Assembly: GCA_946549475.1 (NCBI GenBank)
Contig: CAMNQO010000037.1
Coordinates: 1-11,612 of the forward strand
Length of the DNA: 11,612 nucleotides
Origin: an uncultured Bacteroidales bacterium
GTDB taxonomy: Bacteria > Bacteroidota > Bacteroidia > Bacteroidales > UBA932
Direction: 5' to 3'
Shown: piece by piece, positions 1-8,053 of the stretch
How the letters are laid out: the number at the start of each line of letters is the position of its first letter
Numbering within the stretch: the first letter of the stretch is position 1
The notes under the pieces: model-generated
Databases searched by the model: none
Seen by the model: only the letters and a program-made list of their open reading frames with translations
Told to the model about the DNA's origin: nothing
Translations under genes and position numbers: made by a program

Positions 1-1
1 G

Positions 2-874
2 AGCATGGGGATTCAGTCTTTCGCCCGGCATACGCTCTCCTGGATGGCCCGCCGCCACGATGCGGACGGGGCCGGGAAGGCATTCGCTACGCTGCGGGAG
101 GCCGGTTTTGACAACATCAGCGTAGATCTGATTTTCGGCGTAGGGGCGATGTCTCCCGACGGCGCTCCGGAGGGCGTATCGGCTGACGGCGCTCCGGCGC
201 GTTTGTCGGCGGAAGAGGCGGCGCAGGACCGGCTTGAGGCGGATATACAGGCCCTGCTCTCCCTGCCCGGCGGCCCGCCCGAACATGTTTCGGCCTACCA
301 GTTGTCGGTTGAGGAGGGGAGTGCCCTCTTCCGTCTGGCCCGGAGCGGACGCTATCGGGAACTGCCGGACGAGGAGGCGGAGCGGCAGTACCACACGGTC
401 TGCACGCGGCTTCACGAGGCCGGTTACGAGCATTATGAGATTTCCAATTATGCACGCAGGGATGGCTCCGCCGGCGCCGCATCTCCTTACCGGGCCGTCC
501 ACAACAGCGCCTATTGGACGGGAGCCCCCTATGTCGGTCTGGGGCCGGCGGCCCATTCGTACGACGGGATGTGCCGCAGTTGGAATCCCGCAGACCTTGC
601 GGCCTGGCTCTCTTTTTGGGAAAACGCTTCTCCCACGGACATCCGCGAGAGAGAGGTGCTGACACCGCAGCAGAAGGCAATGGAGCGGGTGATGCTCTCC
701 CTGCGTACTTCGGACGGCATCCCCGAAGAAGAATTGCGCCGCCTGTGCGCACCGGCCCGCGTGGATGCATGCTTGACCAAAGGATATTTGGAAAACTCAT
801 TAAAAAGTGCTAACTTGCGCATTCCGGAGCGATACGGTTTCATCTCGGACTTGATTGTCGCAGACTTGGTCTGA
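2..874 (+). CDS. hemW: HemW-like radical SAM protein (5' truncated by the window edge)
   Basis: This is the C-terminal ~290 residues of a HemW-type protein, the radical SAM relative of oxygen-independent coproporphyrinogen III oxidase; characterised HemW acts as a haem chaperone rather than an oxidase. The frame is open to the window edge and the first ATG (position 5) sits inside the conserved SMGIQSF motif, so it is an internal methionine and not the start. The CxxxCxxC iron-sulfur motif lies upstream of the window. Visible family landmarks are NISVDLIFG, HVSAYQLSVEEG, the HYEISNYAR motif, HNSAYW and VGLGPAAHSY, followed by the C-terminal HemW_C region ending RYGFISDLIVADLV. Between the DLIFG strand and the YQLSVE motif there is an insertion with a 9-residue imperfect repeat (SPDGAPEGV / SADGAPARL). 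The stop lies 52 bp before the hexosaminidase gene. The family call is secure; the exact function (HemW versus another HemN-like member) is inferred from similarity. Confidence 0.9.
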   Translation, partial: SMGIQSFARHTLSWMARRHDADGAGKAFATLREAGFDNISVDLIFGVGAMSPDGAPEGVSADGAPARLSAEEAAQDRLEADIQALLSLPGGPPEHVSAYQLSVEEGSALFRLARSGRYRELPDEEAERQYHTVCTRLHEAGYEHYEISNYARRDGSAGAASPYRAVHNSAYWTGAPYVGLGPAAHSYDGMCRSWNPADLAAWLSFWENASPTDIREREVLTPQQKAMERVMLSLRTSDGIPEEELRRLCAPARVDACLTKGYLENSLKSANLRIPERYGFISDLIVADLV

Positions 875-899
875 ACCGTTCGTTGCCGTGCGATGGAAA

Positions 900-907
900 T
901 AATTTTT
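900..907 (+). promoter_or_regulatory. Possible weak Bacteroidota -7 element
   Basis: TAATTTTT in the 52-bp gap matches TAnnTTTG except for the last base and would place transcription start a few nucleotides downstream, about 15 nt before the hexosaminidase ATG. No good TTTG -33 element is seen at the usual 19-21 nt spacing. It is a weak candidate; read-through from hemW is equally possible. Confidence 0.25.
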
Positions 908-926
908 AAACCCATAATCTTTCTGT

Positions 927-2660
927 ATGAAAATCAATCGTTTCTTCTTAGCAGTCGTCGGCACCCTGGCCTTCCTGCTCAGCGCTTGCTCGGACGGGAG
1001 CAAGTATGCTATCGTTCCCCAGCCCGAAAGTATCAAGGCCGCCAGCGGGGCCTGCAAAGTGCCTGCGGCCCTTCCGGTCTTTGCGGCCGACCCGGCTCTG
1101 AAAGAGGTCGCCGTTACCTGGGGCGCGATGATGACCAAAACTTATGCGCCCGGCAAGGACAGCACGGTTGCGGGACATGTCCGCATCGTTTCCGATGTCA
1201 TCCTTCCGGCCGTCGCGCTGACGGACCAGGCGGAAGAAGCCCTTCTGTGTCTGTCCCTCGATGAGTCGCTGGCCGCAGACGCCTATCGTCTGACCGTCGG
1301 CAAGGAGGGCATTGCGGTGAGCGGCGGTGCGCCCCAGGCTGTATTCTGGGGACTCCAGTCTCTCTCCCAGATCCTGCTTCAGGAGAAGGCCGATGCCAAG
1401 GGTGTGCGCAGGCTCTGCGGCGTCGAGATCGAAGATGCACCCCGTTTCCCCCACCGTGGCGCCCTGCTTGACTGCTGCCGTCATTTCTACAGCGTGGACG
1501 AAGTCAAGACCTTTATCGACATGCTGGCGGTCAACAAGATGAATGTGTTCCACTGGCACCTGACGGAAGACCAGGGCTGGCGCATCGAGATCAAGAAATA
1601 TCCCAAGTTGACCGAGATCGGTTCCGTCCGCAAGGCCACGGTCGTCGGACGCCACAGCAAGAAAGAAGAGGAGAATGTCTATGACGGCATCCAGTATGGT
1701 CCTTTCTTCTATACCCAGGATCAGGCCCGCGAGATCGTCGCCTATGCCGCCGCCCGTTTCATCACCGTCATCCCCGAAATCGAGATGCCCGGACACAACC
1801 TCGGCGCCATCGCCGCTTATCCCTGGCTCTCCTGCGACCCCAAACCCAGGGAAGTCCAGTGCAAGTGGGGCGTCTTTGCCGACGGCGTCGTCTGTCTGGC
1901 CAAGGAGACTACTTACAAGTTCTTTGAAGATGTGCTGGATGAGATTTGTGAGATTTTCCCGAGCGAGTACATCCATATCGGCGGGGATGAAGCCCCCCGC
2001 GACCACTGGAAGACTTGCAAGAAATGCCAGGCGCTGATGAAGAAGCAGGGCTTTGCCAAGGAGGCGGAACTGCAAAGTTATCTCAATGACCGGATCGAGG
2101 CTTATCTCAATGCCAAGGGCCGCAAAATCATCGGCTGGGACGAGATTCTCGAAGGGGGCGTCACCCCTTCCGCCACGGTGATGTCCTGGCGCGGTCCCAA
2201 AGGCGGTATCGCCGCCGCCAAGCAGGGCAACCATGTCATCATGACACCCAATACCAACTGCTATCTGGATTATTACCAGACCTGCAATCCCGATTCGCTG
2301 GGCGAGAACCTGGCCCCCAAAACGCATTACCTGCCCTTGCAGCAGTGTTTCGAGTTTGATCCTTTCGACCAGCTCAGCGAGGAGGAGAGTGCCTATATCA
2401 TCGGTCTGCAGGGCAATGTCTGGTGCGAGTTCATCAAGACCTTCGACCATGTCCAGTTCATGACCCTGCCCCGTCTTTCCGCCCTGGCGGAAGTGGCCTG
2501 GAGCAAAAATTCCACCGACTATGACTGTTTCGTCGCCCGTGCGGAAAAAGCGCTGGTGCCGACCTATGAGTACCACGGCTATGTCTATGCGCCCTATGTG
2601 TTTGACGGGACGGACAGATACAAAGTGCCTTTCGAGAAGTTTGTCAAGCCTGCCTATTAG
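927..2660 (+). CDS. Beta-N-acetylhexosaminidase, GH20, lipoprotein
   Basis: Family 20 glycoside hydrolase of 577 aa that removes terminal beta-linked GlcNAc or GalNAc from glycans by substrate-assisted catalysis. The N-terminus is a lipoprotein signal: K2 and R5, a hydrophobic core, then LLSAC with lipidated Cys21 followed by SDGS, so it is likely anchored in the outer membrane or facing the periplasm. Residues ~28-155 look like the GH20 N-terminal domain (GH20b), with the TIM-barrel catalytic domain from ~158 to ~520. Diagnostic motifs are HWHLTEDQGWRIE (209-221), EIEMPGH (284-290), the catalytic pair D354-E355 in HIGGDEAP, IGWDEILEGG, and a C-terminal LPRLSALAEVAWS. Length is close to the single-domain Bacteroidales enzymes; no carbohydrate-binding module is appended. 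The M24B peptidase gene follows after 3 bp, suggesting co-transcription. There is no SD before the start, normal for this phylum. Natural substrate (host mucin or N-glycan versus peptidoglycan or chitin fragments) cannot be read from the sequence. Confidence 0.96.
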   Translation: MKINRFFLAVVGTLAFLLSACSDGSKYAIVPQPESIKAASGACKVPAALPVFAADPALKEVAVTWGAMMTKTYAPGKDSTVAGHVRIVSDVILPAVALTDQAEEALLCLSLDESLAADAYRLTVGKEGIAVSGGAPQAVFWGLQSLSQILLQEKADAKGVRRLCGVEIEDAPRFPHRGALLDCCRHFYSVDEVKTFIDMLAVNKMNVFHWHLTEDQGWRIEIKKYPKLTEIGSVRKATVVGRHSKKEEENVYDGIQYGPFFYTQDQAREIVAYAAARFITVIPEIEMPGHNLGAIAAYPWLSCDPKPREVQCKWGVFADGVVCLAKETTYKFFEDVLDEICEIFPSEYIHIGGDEAPRDHWKTCKKCQALMKKQGFAKEAELQSYLNDRIEAYLNAKGRKIIGWDEILEGGVTPSATVMSWRGPKGGIAAAKQGNHVIMTPNTNCYLDYYQTCNPDSLGENLAPKTHYLPLQQCFEFDPFDQLSEEESAYIIGLQGNVWCEFIKTFDHVQFMTLPRLSALAEVAWSKNSTDYDCFVARAEKALVPTYEYHGYVYAPYVFDGTDRYKVPFEKFVKPAY

Positions 2661-2663
2661 TCT

Positions 2664-4508
2664 ATGAACATCCATTCGGACAGAATTGAACAGTTGCGCG
2701 ACATCATGTCGCGCAACCGCTATGATGCCGTTATCATCTCCGGTTCCGACCCCCACAAGAGCGAATATTTCGCCGCCCGCTGGAAGGGTATCGAGTGGCT
2801 GACCGGTTTCAGCGGCGAAGCCGGCGATGTCGCCGTTACTGCGGATCACGCCGGCCTGTGGACCGACTCCCGCTATTTTATCCAGGCCGTCTCCGAACTG
2901 GAGGGCAGCGGCGTGCAACTGCACAAAAGCCAGCAAGGCGACATCGAAGCCATCCCCCGGTGGCTGGCCGGTCATTTTGCCGGCCGCAGTTCCCTGCGCA
3001 TCGCCACCTGCGGAGAATGTCAGAGCGTCGCTTTTGTCCGGGTGTTGCAGGATGCGCTCAATGCGGCTTTCCAGAATGAAGATACGGAAATCATTCTCGC
3101 AGGAGATCCCTTGGACGGACTTTGGGAGGACCGGCCGGCGGTTCCTTGTACCGACATCATCACCCTTGACGAGGAGGAGGTGGGGGAAACCCGCCTCTCC
3201 AAGATTGCCTGGCTGCGTGCATTCATCGCCGACCAGCCCGGCTGCGAAGGCATCCTGCTGTCGTCTCTCGACCAGATCGCCTGGATGCTCAATGTCCGGG
3301 GCAGCGACATCGATTACAATCCCTATGTCATTTCCTATCTGATGGTGACGGCGGACAAGGTACAGTGGTTTGTCCTCAAGGATGAAGTCGAAGAGGGGTC
3401 CGAGACCGACGACAGTTTCGCCCTGCTCGCTTCCCAGGGTGTCGAAATCCTGCCTTATGACAGCATCTGTTCGGAGTTGTATGCATACGGCGACGAGGCG
3501 GACGGCAAGATTTTCGTGGATTTGAGCACGCTCAACGCCCAGGTCTATGCCACGCTGTGCGATGCCGTCGGGGAAGAGCGGATTCTCGCGGGTACTTCGC
3601 CCGTCATCCTGCGCAAGGCCTGCAAGAACGAGAAAGAGCGGCAGGGCTTCCGTCATGTCTTCTTTGAAGACGGCATCGCCGTAGAGCGTTTCCTCTATTG
3701 GCTGGAAACCTCCTTGCAGGAGGGCCGCAACATCACCGAGTGGGAAGCCGCCGTCAAACTGACTTCCCTGCGGGCGGAGATAGAAGGCTACCGGGGAGAC
3801 AGTTTCGGGACGATTTCCGCCTGGGGACCTGCCGCCGCCCTTCCGCATTATTCCACCCCCAGGGACCGTTCGCCCCTCATCCGGCGCAGGGGGCTCTATC
3901 TCGTGGACTCCGGCGGCCAGTATTTCTACGGGACCACCGACATCACCCGTACCGTGCCCGTGGGGGAACTGACGACCTTGGAAAAGGAAGACTACACCCT
4001 TGTCCTCAAAGGCATGATCCGTCTCTCGATGGCCGTTTTTCCCGACGGTACGCCCGGTTGCCAGTTGGATTCGCTGGCGCGCACCTGTCTGTGGCAGAGT
4101 TGCCGTAACTACGGTCATGGCACCGGCCATGGCGTGGGCTTCTTCTCCGGCGTCCACGAAGGACCCCAGAGCATCCGCCCGACCAATACCGTGCCTTTCC
4201 GGGCCGGTATGGTGACCTCCAACGAGCCCGGTATGTATCGTGAAGGGCTGCACGGCATCCGTCATGAGAATATCGTCCTTTGCGTGGAGAACGGGGAGAA
4301 TGAGTTTGGCAAATGGCTCGCGTTCGAGACTTTGACCTGCTGTCATTTCGACACCTCCGCCATCCTTGTCTCGCTGCTTGCTCCCGAAGAGATCCAATGG
4401 CTCAACCAATACAACGAAAGCGTCTATCAGCGTCTGGCCCCGCGTGTGGAGGCCGTTGAAGGACCGGCCATGCGGGAGTGGCTGCGCAACAAGACCCTGC
4501 CGCTATGA
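2664..4508 (+). CDS. Xaa-Pro aminopeptidase, M24B family
   Basis: Cytosolic metallo-aminopeptidase P of 614 aa that releases an N-terminal residue preceding proline. No signal peptide is seen. It has the three-domain arrangement of the long, eukaryotic-like aminopeptidase P group: two creatinase-like N-terminal domains (residues ~5-135 with SDPHKSEYFAARWKGIEWLTG and LWTDSRYFIQA; ~160-315) and a pita-bread catalytic domain (~325-560). All five metal ligands are visible: D415 (LVDSGGQ), D426 (GTTDITRT), H489 (GTGHGVGFF), E521 (TSNEPGMY) and E535 (GIRHENIV), along with H485. The C-terminal extension resembles that of the mammalian enzymes. The start is 3 bp after the hexosaminidase stop, and the last codons overlap the next gene by ATGA, so translation is likely coupled. 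A role in proline-containing peptide turnover is inferred from the family. Confidence 0.95.
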   Translation: MNIHSDRIEQLRDIMSRNRYDAVIISGSDPHKSEYFAARWKGIEWLTGFSGEAGDVAVTADHAGLWTDSRYFIQAVSELEGSGVQLHKSQQGDIEAIPRWLAGHFAGRSSLRIATCGECQSVAFVRVLQDALNAAFQNEDTEIILAGDPLDGLWEDRPAVPCTDIITLDEEEVGETRLSKIAWLRAFIADQPGCEGILLSSLDQIAWMLNVRGSDIDYNPYVISYLMVTADKVQWFVLKDEVEEGSETDDSFALLASQGVEILPYDSICSELYAYGDEADGKIFVDLSTLNAQVYATLCDAVGEERILAGTSPVILRKACKNEKERQGFRHVFFEDGIAVERFLYWLETSLQEGRNITEWEAAVKLTSLRAEIEGYRGDSFGTISAWGPAAALPHYSTPRDRSPLIRRRGLYLVDSGGQYFYGTTDITRTVPVGELTTLEKEDYTLVLKGMIRLSMAVFPDGTPGCQLDSLARTCLWQSCRNYGHGTGHGVGFFSGVHEGPQSIRPTNTVPFRAGMVTSNEPGMYREGLHGIRHENIVLCVENGENEFGKWLAFETLTCCHFDTSAILVSLLAPEEIQWLNQYNESVYQRLAPRVEAVEGPAMREWLRNKTLPL

Positions 4509-5179
4509 ATATAAAGTGCTTCCATTTCGGTGTGCTGCGGGCCTGTTGCATGGTCTTGTGGGAAAAGGGGCCGGATTGCGTGGTGGTGGATGCGTCGTTC
4601 GATACACCGGAAGAAAAGGAGGCGCTCTATCGCTTTTTTCAGCAGGCCGGGCTCAAGCCGCTGGCCATCTTGCTGACGCATGCGCATTTCGACCACATCG
4701 AAGGCGTCAAGGAACTCTCCGATGACTACGGCGGCCTGCCTGTTTTCCTGTCTTTTGCGGAAGCGCCCGTGATTGACAATCTGGAGCGCCAGTGCCGTTT
4801 TCTCGGCCAGCGGGTTCCCAGCCTGGATGTCCCCCTGAACGATGTCCATGACGGGGATGTGCTGACTTTCGGCGATATGCAGTGGGAGGTGCTGGCCACC
4901 CCGGGACACAGTCCCGGCGGGGTATGTTACCTCAACCGCGCCGGCAAAATGCTCATCAGCGGGGACACCCTCTTTGCCGGCACCATCGGCCGTACCGACC
5001 TGGGCAACGGCGACTACGACCAACTGATGGACAGCATCATGAATAAATTGATGCCCCTGGACGGCGACATCGAGGTCTTTCCCGGACACGGGCAGCCGAC
5101 TTCCATCGGCGTCGAGCGCAGCACCAATCCTTTCCTCCAACCCTTCAATCAACCCTTTGAAGAAGAGCCGGTGTTATGA
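4505..5179 (+). CDS. Metallo-beta-lactamase-fold hydrolase, glyoxalase II-like
   Basis: A 224-aa cytosolic MBL-fold protein resembling the hydroxyacylglutathione hydrolase (glyoxalase II)/YcbL group, which hydrolyse thioesters or related small substrates using a dinuclear metal centre. Metal-binding residues are in order: THAHFDH (H59, H61, D63, H64), TPGHSPGG (H135), SGDTLFAGTIGRTD (D154) and FPGHGQPTSIG (H195). The HAHFDH form and the GRTDLGNGDY motif are typical of this small, C-terminally short group, which lacks the extra helical glutathione-binding domain of classical glyoxalase II. I chose the ATG at 4505 because it overlaps the upstream stop (ATGA) and begins MNIKCFHFGVLRACCMVL, the normal first strand; an in-frame ATG at 4478 would add nine unconserved residues. 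Actual substrate unknown. Most Bacteroidota are thought not to make glutathione, so another thiol ester is plausible; that is inference. Confidence 0.9.
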   Translation: MNIKCFHFGVLRACCMVLWEKGPDCVVVDASFDTPEEKEALYRFFQQAGLKPLAILLTHAHFDHIEGVKELSDDYGGLPVFLSFAEAPVIDNLERQCRFLGQRVPSLDVPLNDVHDGDVLTFGDMQWEVLATPGHSPGGVCYLNRAGKMLISGDTLFAGTIGRTDLGNGDYDQLMDSIMNKLMPLDGDIEVFPGHGQPTSIGVERSTNPFLQPFNQPFEEEPVL

Positions 5180-5200
5180 TTTGTTTTACAGAAAGATCGG

Positions 5201-8026
5201 ATGCGTGACGATGTGATCCATATAGAAGGGGCTTCTTCCAACAACCTCAAGCATGTCAGCCTGGACATCCCCCGGGATGCCTTTGTGGTCGTGACGGGTC
5301 TCAGCGGCAGCGGCAAATCCTCCCTGGCTTTCGATACCATCTATGCCGAAGGCCGCCGCCGTTATCTGGACACCCTTTCACCTTATGCCAAGCATTTTAT
5401 CGGCTATCTGGACAAACCGCCGGTGGAGACCATCGAAGGGCTCAGCCCGATCATCGCCATCGAACAGAAGACGACGGGCAACAACCCCCGTTCCACCGTC
5501 GGGACCATTACCGAGATATACGATTTCCTGCGTCTGCTCTACGCCAAGGCCTCTACGGCCTATTCTCCCGTGACGGGCAAGCCGATGGTCCAATACACCG
5601 ACGAGCAGATTGTCGATCTGATCATCCGGCATTACGAGGGTCGCAAATGCTATCTGCTGGCCCCCCTGGTGACCGGCCGCAAAGGCCATTACAAAGAACT
5701 CTTCGCCCGGATGCGCCGGCGCGGATTTACGCAGGTGCGGGTGGACGGGGAAATCCTGGAACTGGCTGCCGTCGAAGCGGTTGACCGTTACAAAAACCAT
5801 TTCATCGAACTGGTGGTGGACCGGCTCAAACCGGCCGAAGACGACCGCGCCCGCATCCGCCGTTCCGTGGTCAGCGCCCTGCACGACGGCAAGGGGTCGC
5901 TGATGGTGCTCGACCCCGAAGACGGGAGCGTCACCTATTTGTCCAAGAACCTCGTCTGCGGTGAGAGCGGCATTTCCTTGCCCCAGCCGCAGCCCTTTAC
6001 CTTTTCTTTCAATTCGCCGCAGGGCTATTGCCCCCATTGCAAAGGTCTCGGCCTCATCAGCGACGTGCGCATGGAGACCCTCGTTCCGGACCCGTCCGTC
6101 AGTATTGCGGACGGTGGCATCCGGCCGCTGGGCAAATTGCAGAACAACAAGAAGTCCGATCTCATCCGTGCCATTGCCCGCAAGTACGGATTCAGTATCT
6201 ATGACCCGGTCGGGGAGATTCCCGAGGAAGCCCTGTCCCATATCATCTATGGATCGGAAGAGTTGCTGCGTGTCGGCGAAGGCGTCAATGCCACGCTCGA
6301 GAGTTTTGACGGACTGGTGGACGATGTGGAGGACAAACTGCCTTGTCCGGCGTGCGGAGGGACGCGCCTGCGGAAAGAAACTTCCTGGTTCAAGATTGAC
6401 GGCAAGACGATATCCGAGGTGTCCGCCATGCAGATCGATGCTCTCCGGCAGTGGATAGACGGACTGGACGGGCGTCTGGAGGAGCGGCAGCGCCTGCTCG
6501 CCCGCGATATTCTGCATGAACTGCGTGACCGCGTGGGATTTCTGGTCAATGTGGGACTTGAGTATCTGACCCTGGACCGTCCTTCGGCCTCGCTTTCGGG
6601 CGGGGAGTCCCAGCGCATCCGCCTCGCTACGCAGGTCGGCTCCAAACTGGTCAATGTGCTGTATATCCTGGACGAGCCCTCCATCGGCCTGCATCAGCGC
6701 GACAACCGCAAACTCATCGCTTCGCTCAAGGCCCTGCGGGACGAAGGCAACAGCGTGATGGTGGTGGAACACGATGCGGAGACCATGCTTTCGGCGGACT
6801 GGCTCGTGGATGTGGGACCCGGCGCCGGCGAGCAAGGGGGTGAAATCTGCTACAACGGCCCTGCGGCCGGAGCGCTCGCCCCGCTTCCGGATGCTGCCGT
6901 CGGCGGGACATCAGACGGACTGCGGACGGCAGATTCCATCACCCTGCAATATTTGCGCGGAGAGAAGCGCATCGAGGTCCCTTCCCGCCGCTCGCCCGGC
7001 AACGGCCATACCCTCACCCTTTCCGGGTGTACCGGAAACAACCTCAAAAATGTCACTTTAGACATCCCGCTGGGCTGCCTTGTGGGCATCTGCGGCGTCA
7101 GCGGCAGCGGCAAGTCGTCTCTGATTACCGAAACCCTCGTACCGGTTTTGTCCCGCAAATATGCCCGTAGCAAGGTCCGCTCCCTTCCCTGCGGGAGCCT
7201 TGCGGGAGCCGATGCCTTGGATAAAATCATTGTCATCGACCAGTCTCCGATCGGCAAGACGCCCCGGAGCAATCCGGCGACCTATACCGGTGTCTTTTCG
7301 GATATCCGCGCCCTTTTTGAAAGCACCCCGGACGCTAAGGCGAGGGGATTCAAATCGGGCCGCTTCTCCTTCAATGTCCCGGGCGGGCGTTGTGAGGCCT
7401 GCAAAGGAGTCGGCCTGCGCGTCGTGGAGATGAATTATCTGCCTTCCGTCCATGTTACCTGCCCCGAATGTGCCGGCAAGCGCTACAACGAGGCGACCCT
7501 CGCCGTCAAGTACAAAGGCAAGAGCATCGGCGATGTCCTGGAGATGTCCATCTCGGAGGCCTGTACTTTCTTTGAGAAAGTGCCGAAGATTTATCAGCGC
7601 ATCCGGGCGATGAAGGACATCGGACTGGGCTATGTCCGTCTGGGACAGTCCAGCGTCACGCTTTCGGGCGGAGAATCCCAGCGGATGAGCCTGGCCGCCG
7701 AACTCGGGCGCAGCGGCACGGGCAAGACGATGTACATACTCGACGAGCCGACCACCGGCCTGCATTTCGATGATGTCCGTATCCTGCTGGACGCCCTTCG
7801 CCGCCTGGTGGCGCAAGGCAACAGCGTCGTGGTCATCGAACACAACCTCGATGTGCTCAAGAGCATGGACTATCTGATCGACATGGGGCCCGAGGGCGGT
7901 GAAAAAGGCGGCTGCATCGTCGCGCAGGGTACCCCCGAAGCGTTGGCTGCCAATCCTTTATCCGTCACCGGTCCATTCTTGAAGGAAGTATTGGAAAATT
8001 TTACTATCTTTGCCCCCGATTTGTAG
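5201..8026 (+). CDS. uvrA: Excinuclease ABC subunit A (UvrA)
   Basis: 941-aa DNA damage sensor of nucleotide excision repair; as a dimer it loads UvrB at lesions. Two ABC ATPase modules are complete: Walker A GLSGSGKS (33-40, K39), signature LSGGESQ (465-471), Walker B YILDEP (488-493); then GVSGSGKS (632-639, K638), LSGGESQ (821-827) and LDEP with D848-E849. The UvrB-binding domain is present (about residues 130-245, with LLAPLVTGRKGHYKELF and FIELVVDRLKP), so this is not the UvrA2 class that lacks it. The second zinc module is intact (C731, C734, C754, C757). In the first, C253, C277 and C280 are kept but the position equivalent to the second cysteine is S256. The gene starts 21 bp after the MBL gene and lacks a clear SD. 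Bacteroidales often carry two UvrA paralogues; which one this is cannot be told here. Its 3' end contains the promoter for the next unit. Confidence 0.97.
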   Translation: MRDDVIHIEGASSNNLKHVSLDIPRDAFVVVTGLSGSGKSSLAFDTIYAEGRRRYLDTLSPYAKHFIGYLDKPPVETIEGLSPIIAIEQKTTGNNPRSTVGTITEIYDFLRLLYAKASTAYSPVTGKPMVQYTDEQIVDLIIRHYEGRKCYLLAPLVTGRKGHYKELFARMRRRGFTQVRVDGEILELAAVEAVDRYKNHFIELVVDRLKPAEDDRARIRRSVVSALHDGKGSLMVLDPEDGSVTYLSKNLVCGESGISLPQPQPFTFSFNSPQGYCPHCKGLGLISDVRMETLVPDPSVSIADGGIRPLGKLQNNKKSDLIRAIARKYGFSIYDPVGEIPEEALSHIIYGSEELLRVGEGVNATLESFDGLVDDVEDKLPCPACGGTRLRKETSWFKIDGKTISEVSAMQIDALRQWIDGLDGRLEERQRLLARDILHELRDRVGFLVNVGLEYLTLDRPSASLSGGESQRIRLATQVGSKLVNVLYILDEPSIGLHQRDNRKLIASLKALRDEGNSVMVVEHDAETMLSADWLVDVGPGAGEQGGEICYNGPAAGALAPLPDAAVGGTSDGLRTADSITLQYLRGEKRIEVPSRRSPGNGHTLTLSGCTGNNLKNVTLDIPLGCLVGICGVSGSGKSSLITETLVPVLSRKYARSKVRSLPCGSLAGADALDKIIVIDQSPIGKTPRSNPATYTGVFSDIRALFESTPDAKARGFKSGRFSFNVPGGRCEACKGVGLRVVEMNYLPSVHVTCPECAGKRYNEATLAVKYKGKSIGDVLEMSISEACTFFEKVPKIYQRIRAMKDIGLGYVRLGQSSVTLSGGESQRMSLAAELGRSGTGKTMYILDEPTTGLHFDDVRILLDALRRLVAQGNSVVVIEHNLDVLKSMDYLIDMGPEGGEKGGCIVAQGTPEALAANPLSVTGPFLKEVLENFTIFAPDL
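7978..8012 (+). promoter_or_regulatory. Bacteroidota-type promoter inside the 3' end of uvrA
   Basis: TATCTTTG at 8005-8012 is an exact match to the phylum's -7 consensus TAnnTTTG, in an A/T-rich stretch that stands out from the GC-rich coding sequence. A CTTG at 7978-7981 could be a degenerate -33 TTTG; the 23-nt spacing is slightly long against the usual 19-21. Transcription would start near 8017-8020, giving a leader of about 35 nt before the small ORF at 8054. It probably drives the small ORF and the lipoprotein gene. Confidence 0.6.
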
Positions 8027-8053
8027 CAGTACCACCTAAACGAATGGTCAACT

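Noticed and set aside
948..4409. Minus-strand open frame of 1153 codons antisense to the hexosaminidase and peptidase genes
   Set aside because: It lies opposite two unmistakable enzymes, has low-complexity composition rich in Gly, Asp, Val and Ala, and shows no recognisable domain. Long antisense frames are expected in GC-rich genes with biased third positions.
5156..5190. Promoter-like sequence before uvrA (TTTG at 5156-5159, TATGATTTG at 5175-5183)
   Set aside because: The -7-like element has three rather than two bases between TA and TTTG and the spacing to the upstream TTTG is only 15 nt, so it does not fit the consensus.
5378..6835. Minus-strand open frame of 485 codons opposite uvrA (similar ones at 7058-7843 and 8287-9306)
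   Set aside because: All are antisense to well-supported genes with conserved motifs and look like codon-bias shadows; none has its own promoter or recognisable protein features.
927..8026. The hexosaminidase-peptidase-MBL-UvrA cluster as a novel functional system
   Set aside because: Each member is a common housekeeping or catabolic family and no functional link between them is visible; tight spacing alone is ordinary operon packing.
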